The notes below the pieces were generated by a model. The model made no database searches. It worked only from the letters and a program-made list of their open reading frames with translations, and was not told the DNA's origin. From Diaphorobacter aerolatus (GTDB lineage: Bacteria > Pseudomonadota > Gammaproteobacteria > Burkholderiales > Burkholderiaceae_C): 64,000 nucleotides of DNA. Of the stretch, positions 57,518-64,000 are shown piece by piece (within the stretch, counting starts at the first letter, position 1; each line of letters starts with the position of its first letter). The DNA is taken from positions 3,927,501-3,991,500 of the forward strand of contig NZ_CP060783.1 in assembly GCF_014489535.1 (NCBI RefSeq), written 5' to 3'. The translations under genes and the position numbers were made by a program.

Positions 57518-58087
57518 CTACGGCTTCGGAGCGGGTGGGTAGCGCACTTCGACAATTTCCAGCGTGCGAATTCCCGCAGGCGTCTGCAGGGTCACCTCGT
57601 CGCCCTCGCGCGACTTGACGAGCGCGCGCGCCACCGGCGAGACCCAACTGATCTGCTGCTGCGCGTTGTCCGCCTCATCCACGCCCATGATGGTGACGGT
57701 GCGTTCCATATCATCAAGGTCATCGACATAGGTCACCGTGGCGCCAAAGAACACCTGATCGCTGCCCTGGTGCTGCGATGCATCGACCACTTCGGCAATT
57801 TCAAGGCGCTTGGTGAGGAAACGGATGCGGCGGTCGATCTCGCGCAGCCGTTTCTTGCCGTACAGATAGTCGCCGTTTTCCGAGCGATCACCGTTGCTTG
57901 CGGCCCAGTGCACGATGTCCACGATCTGCGGGCGCTCCGTATCGATCAGGTGCATGAGTTCCGCACGCAGCCGCGCGTAGCCGGAGGGCGTGATGTAGTT
58001 CTTGCTGCCCGCAGGGATACCGGTGGCTTGCGGCAGGTCGTCCTCGTCGTCATCTCCGTCGGATTCTTTGGTGAAGGCCTTGTTCAT
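57518..58087 (-). CDS. greB: Transcription elongation factor GreB
   Basis: A 189-residue Gre factor. The start at 58087 (MNKAFTKESDGDDDEDD) gives the acidic N-terminus usual in betaproteobacterial GreB; an upstream in-frame start at 58132 is not supported. The coiled coil holds ENGDYLYGKKRLREIDRRIRFL with the catalytic acidic tip nearby, and the C-terminal FKBP-like domain ends VTLQTPAGIRTLEIVEVRY. It rescues backtracked RNA polymerase by stimulating cleavage. Confidence 0.94.
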   Translation of the reverse strand: MNKAFTKESDGDDDEDDLPQATGIPAGSKNYITPSGYARLRAELMHLIDTERPQIVDIVHWAASNGDRSENGDYLYGKKRLREIDRRIRFLTKRLEIAEVVDASQHQGSDQVFFGATVTYVDDLDDMERTVTIMGVDEADNAQQQISWVSPVARALVKSREGDEVTLQTPAGIRTLEIVEVRYPPAPKP

Positions 58088-58153
58088 GGCGTTATCTTGC
58101 CTCAGAACGGCAAGCACGAGCGAGAAGGCCATTGGGGCGGCGCAGAAACGAAA

Positions 58154-58183
58154 AAGCCTCAGAGCGTTTCCACTCTGAGGCTT
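58154..58183 (-). terminator. Terminator of tRNA-Arg
   Basis: A perfect 11-bp stem aagcctcagag / ctctgaggctt; read on the minus strand it ends in TTTTT eight bases downstream of the tRNA gene. Confidence 0.88.
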
Positions 58184-58190
58184 GTCGTTT

Positions 58191-58267
58191 TGGTGCGGCT
58201 GGCAGGAATCGAACCCACGACCCTTGGTTCGTAGCCAAGTACTCTATCCAGCTGAGCTACAGCCGCC
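58191..58267 (-). tRNA. tRNA-Arg (anticodon ACG)
   Basis: Read on the minus strand, 77 nt with encoded CCA. Acceptor GGCGGCT / AGCCGC with discriminator A, D arm GCTC/GAGT, anticodon stem CTTGG/CCAAG with loop CTACGAA, anticodon ACG, T arm GTGGG/CCTGC region with TTCGATT. A34 would be deaminated to inosine by TadA. Confidence 0.96.
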
Positions 58268-58360
58268 AAGCTTTGGATTCTAGCATGGAAATTTCGGTGT
58301 TTCGGGGAATATTCAAAATCCCGGGAAGTCTGGCGTATTGGTCCGCATGATGTGCGTCTT

Positions 58361-58600
58361 TTACCTGCGCGTGTAGCCCGCGCAAGCCCCGGCATTTGGC
58401 AGGCCCTGGCATTCTCTGTAGAGTCGTTTGTCTCTCTCGGTCTGTGACTCGCTCGAATCGCTTTTCTCGATCTTGATCTTCGTGCGCTGCGTTGCCGATG
58501 CCCTGGACTCCTTGGTTTTCCTGGTGGCGTGGCCCGGCGTTGACAGAGTGATGCCGACCAAGGCGATGCAGAGTGCGGCTCCGAAAAGATGCTGGCGCAT
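58361..58600 (-). CDS. Small exported Ser/Lys-rich protein
   Basis: A 79-residue protein I do not recognise. agggag stands ahead of the ATG at 58600. A signal peptide (RQHLFGAALCIALVGITLS, ending GHA) is followed by a highly charged Lys/Ser/Glu-rich stretch (KIKIEKSDSSESQTERDKR) and a short Cys-containing end (YRECQGLPNAGACAGYTRR). Two Cys could form one disulfide. The coding case rests on the ribosome site, the signal peptide and clear codon structure. Confidence 0.65.
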   Translation of the reverse strand: MRQHLFGAALCIALVGITLSTPGHATRKTKESRASATQRTKIKIEKSDSSESQTERDKRLYRECQGLPNAGACAGYTRR

Positions 58601-58731
58601 GAATGACTCCCTTTGTGTGTGGATGGGGTTCGTCATCTTTGAGCCTTGCGGGCGGCGCGTCGATGAGCCATGTCAGTGGCGTGCATATTGCCGCAGCCGG
58701 GCGCGCCAGAGCCGTGGCGGACGCGTTTTGC

Positions 58732-58737
58732 TATAAT
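58732..58737 (+). promoter_or_regulatory. TATAAT -10 element of rpsO
   Basis: Perfect TATAAT 124 bases before the rpsO ATG, implying a long leader. No clear -35 box is seen. Confidence 0.5.
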
Positions 58738-58765
58738 CGTCGGGTTTTGCATGGTGCAGGACGCA

Positions 58766-58814
58766 CGCTGTTGACCGTTCCAGCCGACAGCGCAAGTAAT
58801 CAAAGGACTTTGAT
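58766..58814 (+). promoter_or_regulatory. Structured 5' leader of rpsO
   Basis: Two hairpins lie in the putative leader: cgctgt / acagcg (58766-58771 / 58787-58792) and atcaaag / ctttgat (58799-58805 / 58808-58814, 2-nt loop). In Escherichia coli S15 represses its own mRNA through a leader pseudoknot; these hairpins are candidates for such a site here, by analogy only. Confidence 0.45.
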
Positions 58815-58861
58815 GCTGCAAGTTTTGTAGCTCATCCGGGTCCCGTTCCAAGGAAAAAATC

Positions 58862-59128
58862 ATGATCGCATCTACCATCAAGGCTGAGGTCGTCAAGGCC
58901 AATGCCCGTTCCGCAACCGACACAGGTAGCCCAGAAGTGCAAGTGGCTCTGCTGACCGCTCGCATCAACGAACTGACTCCTCACTTCAAGCAACACGCCA
59001 AGGATCACCACGGTCGTCGTGGCCTGCTGCGCATGGTGAGCCGTCGTCGCAAGCTGCTGGATTACCTGAAGTCCAAGGACGCTGAACGTTACACCGCGCT
59101 GATCGCCAAGCTGGGTCTGCGCAAGTAA
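58862..59128 (+). CDS. rpsO: 30S ribosomal protein S15
   Basis: An 88-residue S15 with the conserved [20 protein letters not shown] and [21 protein letters not shown] segments that bind the central domain of 16S rRNA. aagga precedes the ATG at 58862. It lies 214 bases before pnp, the standard rpsO-pnp arrangement, with a terminator between. Confidence 0.97.
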   Translation: MIASTIKAEVVKANARSATDTGSPEVQVALLTARINELTPHFKQHAKDHHGRRGLLRMVSRRRKLLDYLKSKDAERYTALIAKLGLRK

Positions 59129-59141
59129 TTGCACTGGCATG

Positions 59142-59181
59142 AAAAAACGCCTGGGTTAGCACGCTAGCTCAGGCGTTTTTT
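59142..59181 (+). terminator. Attenuating terminator between rpsO and pnp
   Basis: A 12-bp outer stem aaaaaacgcctg / caggcgtttttt, 14 bases after the rpsO stop, ending in six T. The inner arm is imperfect (ggttagcacgctagct), so read-through into pnp is likely, as in Escherichia coli. Confidence 0.85.
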
Positions 59182-59214
59182 ACTTCGGAGCAGCAATAAA
59201 GAGCGAAGCTGTGT

Positions 59215-59264
59215 CATTCCAATGGCCCTGGCCGACAGGCACACAGGGCAGGTTCACTGGAATG
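59215..59264 (+). promoter_or_regulatory. Stem-loop in the pnp leader
   Basis: Two nested helices, cattcca / tggaatg (59215-59221 / 59258-59264) and gccctg / cagggc (59225-59230 / 59244-59249), lie 79-128 bases before the pnp ATG. In Escherichia coli a leader hairpin is cut by RNase III and then lets PNPase repress its own mRNA; this structure is in the right place for the same control. Confidence 0.55.
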
Positions 59265-59342
59265 GCATCGTGTTCTGAGTTGCCCTCCATCCCATGCGGA
59301 GACCGGGTTCTCCGCTTCCAAAATACAAATGGAGTTCATTCA

Positions 59343-61573
59343 ATGACCATGTTCAACAAAGTGACCAAGAGCTTCCAGTGGGGCGACAAGACCGTCGTCA
59401 TGGAAACCGGTGAAATCGCGCGTCAGGCGTCCGGCGCGGTGCTCGTCAACATCGACGACACCGTGGTTCTGGCCACCGTCGTGGGTTCCAAGAATGCCAA
59501 GGCCGGTCAGGACTTTTTCCCGCTGACCGTGGACTACATCGAGAAGACTTATGCCGCTGGCAAGATTCCCGGCAGCTTCTTCAAGCGTGAAGCCAAGCCC
59601 AGCGAACTGGAAACCCTGACCAGCCGCCTGATCGACCGCCCGATCCGTCCGCTGTTCCCCGAAGGCTTCTACAACGAGGTGCATGTGGTCATCCACACCA
59701 TCTCCTTGAACCCGAAGTCGACGCCGACATCGCCGCGATGATCGCCGTTTCCGCCGCGCTGTCGATCTCCGGTATCCCGTTCAGCGGCCCGATTGGCGCC
59801 GCACGCGTTGGCTACATCAACGGTGAATACGTGCTGAACCCCGGTCAGACCGCCCGCAAGGATTCGCAGATGGATCTGGTGGTGGCCGGTACCGAAGCCG
59901 CTGTGCTGATGGTGGAATCCGAAGCGCAGCAACTGCCTGAAGAAGTGATGCTGGGCGCGGTGGTGTTCGGTCATGAGCAAGGCAAGATCGCGATCAACGC
60001 GATCCACGAACTGGTGCGCGAAGCAGGCAAGCCCGTGTGGGACTGGCAAGCTCCCGCCAAGGACGAAGGCTTCATCGCCAAGGTCACGCAACTCGCCGAA
60101 GAAAAGCTGCGCGCTGCCTACCAGATCCGTTCCAAGCAGGCCCGCACGCAGGCCCTGCGCGAGGCCACCGCTTCGGTGCTGGCTTCGCTCAAGCAAGAGG
60201 GTGTCGAGTTCGACGCGGTGAAGGTCGAAGGCCTGCTGTTCGACATTGAGGCGAAGATCGTTCGCAGCCAGATCCTGGCCGGTGAGCCACGCATCGACGG
60301 TCGTGACACGCGCACCGTGCGCCCCATCGAAATCCGCAACTCGGTGCTGCCGCGCACTCACGGCTCGGCGCTGTTCACGCGTGGTGAAACCCAGGCGCTG
60401 GTGATTTCCACGCTCGGCACCGAACGCGACGCGCAGCGCATCGACGCGCTGGCCGGCGAGTTCGAAGACCGCTTCATTTTCCACTACAACATGCCTCCCT
60501 TTGCCACCGGTGAAGTGGGCCGCATGGGTTCGACCAAGCGCCGCGAAATCGGCCACGGTCGCCTCGCAAAGCGCGCGCTGATCGCCGTGCTGCCGACCAA
60601 GGAAGAGTTTCCCTACACGATCCGTGTGGTGTCGGAAATCACCGAGTCCAATGGTTCTTCGTCGATGGCTTCGGTCTGCGGTGGCTGCCTGTCGATGATG
60701 GATGCGGGCGTTCCGATGAAGGCGCACGTGGCCGGTATCGCCATGGGCCTGATCAAGGAAGACAACCGTTTCGCCGTGCTGACCGACATTCTGGGTGACG
60801 AGGATCACCTGGGCGACATGGATTTCAAGGTTGCTGGCACGACCAACGGCATTACCGCGCTGCAGATGGACATCAAGATCCAGGGCATCACCAAGGAAAT
60901 CATGCAGGTCGCTCTGGCGCAGGCCAAGGAAGCGCGCATGCACATTCTGGGCAAGATGCAGGAAGCCATGGGCGAGGCCAAGACCGAAGTCTCGAACTTC
61001 GCTCCCAAGCTCTACACCATGAAGATCAACCCCGAAAAGATCCGCGACGTGATCGGCAAGGGCGGCGCGACCATCCGTGCGCTGACCGAGGAAACCGGCA
61101 CGCAGATCAACATCGAGGAAGACGGCACCATCACCATCGCGGCCACAGACGGCGCGAAGGCGGATGAGGCCAAGCGCCGCATCGAGCAGATCACCGCAGA
61201 AGTGGAAATCGGCAAGGTCTACGAAGGCCCGATCACCAAGATTCTCGACTTCGGCGCGCTGATCAACCTGCTGCCCGGCAAGGACGGTTTGCTGCACATC
61301 TCCCAGATCGCCCACGAGCGTGTCGAGAAGGTGTCCGACTATCTGCAGGAAGGCCAGATCGTCAAGGTCAAGGTTCTCGAAACCGACGAGAAGGGCCGCG
61401 TCAAGCTGTCCATGAAGGCTCTGCTGGATCGTCCTGCTGGCGACAGCGGTCGTCCTGCGCCGCAAGAGCGCGGTGATCGTGGCGAGCAACGTGGCGACCG
61501 CCGCGAGCGCCGCGATGATCGGGGCGAGCGTCGTGAGAACCGCGACGACCAGCAGCAGCAACAACAGCAATAA
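59343..61573 (+). CDS. pnp: Polyribonucleotide nucleotidyltransferase, apparent frameshift
   Basis: A phosphorolytic 3'-5' exoribonuclease and degradosome partner. Two RNase PH cores are present ([35 protein letters not shown] region near 60385), then KH ([22 protein letters not shown]) and S1 ([30 protein letters not shown]) domains. The frame breaks at 59711-59713 (AACCCGAAG), where a fourth C gives [15 protein letters not shown] and a 743-residue product. The C-terminal tail is Arg/Glu/Asp-rich ([20 protein letters not shown]) and ends in seven glutamines. Confidence 0.94.
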
Positions 61574-61587
61574 GCGATAGCGGCTGG

Positions 61588-61619
61588 TGCCGCCGGCCTT
61601 TCGGGCGGCGGCATGTTTG
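61588..61619 (+). terminator. Terminator-like hairpin after pnp
   Basis: An 8-bp stem tgccgccg / cggcggca with a 10-nt loop, 14 bases after the pnp stop, followed by a T-rich stretch (tgtttgtttc). Confidence 0.7.
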
Positions 61620-61701
61620 TTTCAGGAAAAAGTGCGCGGGCGGGTTTCTGTCCGTGCACGCGGGTCCGGATGCCGGACGCCAAAACCTTGGATCGTGAAG
61701 G

Positions 61702-62706
61702 ATGACGTCGACAATGCGTGCCGTGGAAATCACGGCCTTTGGCCCGCCTGAGGGGCTGAAAATCTGTGAGCGTCCCATGCCGCAGGCCGGCAAGGGCGAA
61801 TTGCTCATCCGCGTGCGCGCGAGCGGCATCAACCGCCCCGACGTTTTGCAACGCAAGGGCGCGTATGCGCCGCCAGCGGGCGCATCCGATCTGCCGGGGC
61901 TGGAAGTGGCGGGCGTGGTCGAGGCGGGTGATGCCGAGGCCATGCAGGCCGCTGGTCTCCAGATCGGCGACCGTGTCTGCGCACTGGTTGCCGGAGGCGG
62001 CTATGCCGAATGGTGCGTTGCGCCAGTCGCGCAGTGTCTGCCGGTGCCCGAGGGTTTCAGCGACGTCGAGGCGGCGTCTCTGCCCGAGACCTTCTTCACG
62101 GTATGGAGCAACGTGTTCGACCGAGGCCATCTGGCTGCGGGCGAGACCTTGCTGATCCAGGGCGGCAGCAGCGGCATTGGTGTGACGGCGATCCAGCTCG
62201 GCAAGGCCTTTGGTGCCACCGTGATCGTGACTGCCGGAAGCGACGAGAAGTGCCGCAACTGCCTCGAATTGGGTGCGGATTTCGCCATCAACTACAAGAC
62301 CCAGGATTTCGTGGCCGAGGCGCGTCGCATCACCGGGGACAAGGGCGTGGATGTGGTGCTCGACATGGTGGCGGGCTCGTATGTCGCGCGCGAGGTGGAG
62401 TGCCTGGCCGAAGATGGCCGCATCGTCATCATCGCGGTGCAGGGCGGCGTGAAGTCGGAATTCAATGCGGGTCTCGTGCTGCGCAAACGGCTGACCATCA
62501 CCGGCTCGACCCTGCGTCCGCGTTCCGGGGCTTTCAAGGCTGCGATTGCCAGGGCGTTGCGTGACAAGGTCTGGCCGCTGCTTGCCTCAGGCAAGGTGCG
62601 GCCCGTGATCCACAGCACCTTCGCTGCGGAAGATGCAGCCAAGGCGCACGAACTCATGGAATCCAATCAACATACAGGCAAGATCGTTTTGACTTGGGAT
62701 ATATGA
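61702..62706 (+). CDS. NAD(P)H:quinone oxidoreductase (PIG3/zeta-crystallin type)
   Basis: A 334-residue MDR-superfamily protein lacking catalytic-zinc ligands. It has [31 protein letters not shown], the nucleotide site [20 protein letters not shown] and [11 protein letters not shown]. It reduces quinones with NAD(P)H; the physiological substrate is unknown. Its stop overlaps the ATG of tpiA by four bases, which couples the two. Confidence 0.9.
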   Translation: MTSTMRAVEITAFGPPEGLKICERPMPQAGKGELLIRVRASGINRPDVLQRKGAYAPPAGASDLPGLEVAGVVEAGDAEAMQAAGLQIGDRVCALVAGGGYAEWCVAPVAQCLPVPEGFSDVEAASLPETFFTVWSNVFDRGHLAAGETLLIQGGSSGIGVTAIQLGKAFGATVIVTAGSDEKCRNCLELGADFAINYKTQDFVAEARRITGDKGVDVVLDMVAGSYVAREVECLAEDGRIVIIAVQGGVKSEFNAGLVLRKRLTITGSTLRPRSGAFKAAIARALRDKVWPLLASGKVRPVIHSTFAAEDAAKAHELMESNQHTGKIVLTWDI

Positions 62707-63452
62707 ACAACAAGAAACTCATCGCCGGTAACTGGAAAATGAATGGTGGCCTGGCTGCCAATGCGGCGCTGCTGAACGCGCTGAACGAGGCCGTCGGTGC
62801 CCGCGCGCTCTGCGACATCGCGGTGGCCGTGCCGGCTCCCTATCTCTCGCAGGTGCAGCAGCTTCTTGCCAACTCTCCGATTGCGCTGGCCGCACAGGAT
62901 GTGTCGGCGCACGAGTCGGGTGCCTACACCGGAGAAATGTCGGCCGCCATGCTCAAGGAATTCGGCACGCGTTACGTGCTCGTGGGTCACTCGGAGCGCC
63001 GCCAGTACCATGGCGAGACCGATGCCGTCGTGGGTGCCAAGGCGCAGCGCGCTCTCGCCGCTGGCATCACGCCGATTGTCTGCGTGGGTGAGACGCTGGC
63101 CGAGCGCGAAGATGGCAAGACCGAGGCGGTCGTCAAGCGCCAACTGGCCGCTGCCATCCATGCAGTCACGCATTGCGTGAGCGAAATCGTTGTGGCCTAC
63201 GAGCCCGTCTGGGCCATCGGCACGGGCAAGACGGCCACGCCCGAGCAGGCGCAGCAGGTACACGCGGTGTTGCGCGCCCAGTTGGCGGCGGCTTCGCAAA
63301 AGGCGGACGTCATCAAGCTGCTGTACGGTGGCAGCATGAATGCGGCGAACGCGGCGGAGTTGCTCGCGCAGCCAGATATCGATGGAGGTCTGGTCGGCGG
63401 CGCTTCGCTGAAGCCGGCCGACTTCCTGCAAATCATTTCCGCAGCCCAGTGA
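62703..63452 (+). CDS. tpiA: Triosephosphate isomerase
   Basis: A 249-residue TIM barrel with Lys in [10 protein letters not shown], catalytic His in [10 protein letters not shown], catalytic Glu in [18 protein letters not shown], and the phosphate-binding end [11 protein letters not shown] and GGLVGGASL. The ATG at 62703 overlaps the upstream stop; an in-frame ATG at 62694 would add three residues. It interconverts glyceraldehyde 3-phosphate and dihydroxyacetone phosphate. Confidence 0.97.
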   Translation: MNNKKLIAGNWKMNGGLAANAALLNALNEAVGARALCDIAVAVPAPYLSQVQQLLANSPIALAAQDVSAHESGAYTGEMSAAMLKEFGTRYVLVGHSERRQYHGETDAVVGAKAQRALAAGITPIVCVGETLAEREDGKTEAVVKRQLAAAIHAVTHCVSEIVVAYEPVWAIGTGKTATPEQAQQVHAVLRAQLAAASQKADVIKLLYGGSMNAANAAELLAQPDIDGGLVGGASLKPADFLQIISAAQ

Positions 63453-63498
63453 TCCGCACTGGTGACTGCAACGATCCGAACAATTTAGGAGTTTGAAC

Positions 63499-63881
63499 AT
63501 GGGTATGGTTGTCAACATTATTCTTGCGGTGCAGATCCTATCCGCGCTCGGCATGATCGGTCTGATCCTCGTGCAGCATGGCAAGGGCGCCGACATGGGC
63601 GCGGCCTTTGGCAGCGGCAGTTCGGGCAGTCTGTTTGGAGCGTCGGGTAGCGCCAACTTCCTGTCGCGCTCGACCGCAGCGCTGGCCACGGTGTTTTTCG
63701 TATCGACGCTGGCCCTGGCTTATTTCGGAAACGCGCGCAGCGCGGGCACGGGCAGCGTGCTGGAAGGCCCGGCCGCTTCGATTCCTGCGGCAGTGCCCGC
63801 GAGTGCCGCGTCGGCTCCCGCCTCCGCAGTGGTGCCCCGGCGGTGCCAGCCTCTGGTGCTGCTGAAATTCCGAAAAACTAA
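63499..63881 (+). CDS. secG: Preprotein translocase subunit SecG, apparent frameshift
   Basis: aggag lies seven bases before the ATG at 63499. Two transmembrane helices flank a loop: ILAVQILSALGMIGLILVQ, then KGADMGAAFGSGSSGSLFGASGSANFLSR, and a second helix STAALATVFFVSTLALAYFG. An Ala/Pro-rich tail follows. The frame breaks near 63830-63840; one added base gives a tail ending SGAAEIPKN at the TAA at 63879-63881 and a 127-residue protein. The order tpiA-secG is conserved. SecG assists SecYE during export. Confidence 0.9.
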
Positions 63882-63891
63882 AAAGACTTCG

Positions 63892-63926
63892 AAAAATCCT
63901 GCTCTCTTTGTTGTTGCAGGGTTTTT
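63892..63926 (+). terminator. Terminator after secG
   Basis: An 11-bp stem aaaaatcctgc / gcagggttttt (one G-T pair) with a 13-nt loop, ending in TTTTT, 10 bases after the secG stop. Confidence 0.85.
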
Positions 63927-63938
63927 CCGGAGTAGAAT
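63911..63938 (+). promoter_or_regulatory. Promoter-like sequence at the right edge
   Basis: TTGTTG (63911-63916) and TAGAAT (63933-63938) with a 16-base spacer overlap the secG terminator. In related genomes a tRNA-Leu followed by the nuo operon often lies here; the remaining 62 bases do not show it. Confidence 0.4.
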
Positions 63939-64000
63939 CGCGCTCTGTCTGGAAAGCCAAAACCCCTCACACGGGTTCCTCATGCCATCCGGACACAGTC

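Noticed and set aside
63939..64000. Start of a tRNA-Leu or nuoA at the right edge
   Set aside because: The remaining bases do not fold as a tRNA 5' half and do not encode a NuoA-like N-terminus.

Overview
The window is a high-GC stretch of the core chromosome of a betaproteobacterium, most likely Burkholderiales, family Comamonadaceae (Acidovorax/Comamonas/Delftia group). This rests on gene order: fmdB-DUF502-aspS-nudB-clsB, lolB-ispE-tRNA-Gln-prs-rplY-pth, mutM-dynamin-mutY, yicC-gmk-rpoZ-spoT and rpsO-pnp-(quinone oxidoreductase)-tpiA-secG. It also rests on a hairpin-rich intergenic repeat built on CTACTTTCTT/AAGAAAGTAG arms. No phage, insertion sequence, integrase, CRISPR array or rRNA operon was seen.

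Layout. 1-9.0 kb: end of a FAD/Fe-S oxidoreductase, a HIT protein, DUF971, then ubiE, a Tim44-like protein, a palindromic repeat, ubiJ, ubiB and a sodium:solute symporter; ubiE, ubiJ and ubiB act in ubiquinone synthesis. 9.0-18.5 kb: fmdB, DUF502, aspS, a CsgG-like lipoprotein, nudB-endonuclease/phosphatase-clsB with coupled starts, folE, a single-domain BLUF photoreceptor, a DMT exporter and a DUF429 protein. NudB and FolE both serve folate synthesis. 18.5-27.7 kb: a degenerate histidine-kinase-like protein and a membrane-anchored protein of unknown role, a LysE exporter, then a minus-strand peptide-type ABC importer operon (two permeases, two ATPases, binding protein) ending in an amidase. 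27.8-34.0 kb: a YfhL ferredoxin and the minus-strand run TPR protein-lolB-ispE-tRNA-Gln-prs-rplY-pth. 34.0-41.7 kb: mutM, a dynamin-like GTPase and mutY on plus; rapZ, recN and nadK on minus. 41.9-48.1 kb: hrcA, a CAU tRNA, a two-component system with PepSY proteins and a ferric-reductase-like flavoprotein, and an I78-type lipoprotein. 48.2-52.9 kb (minus): protein kinase, PP2C phosphatase, rph, rdgB, hemW. 52.9-64 kb: yicC, gmk, rpoZ, spoT, greB (minus), tRNA-Arg (minus), rpsO, pnp, a quinone oxidoreductase, tpiA and secG.

A property of the sequence itself matters for any reader: sixteen genes, including essential ones (aspS, pth, ispE, nadK, secG), carry in total twenty apparent one-base deletions, nearly all inside runs of C or G. 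Adding back one base per site restores each protein to its expected length and motifs. I therefore read them as homopolymer sequencing or assembly errors and annotate these genes as CDS spanning the break, not as pseudogenes. One consequence is that protein predictions made directly from this sequence will be truncated in these genes.

Most of the window is ordinary housekeeping sequence. The parts that reward a second look are the palindromic repeat at 4.86-5.24 kb, the BLUF gene behind folE, the dynamin-like GTPase between two oxidative-damage repair glycosylases, the kinase/phosphatase pair heading an RNA and nucleotide quality-control operon, the PepSY/two-component/flavoprotein locus with a tandem 11-bp repeat, the two unassigned minus-strand genes at 18.5-20.0 kb, and the structured leaders of pnp and rpsO.
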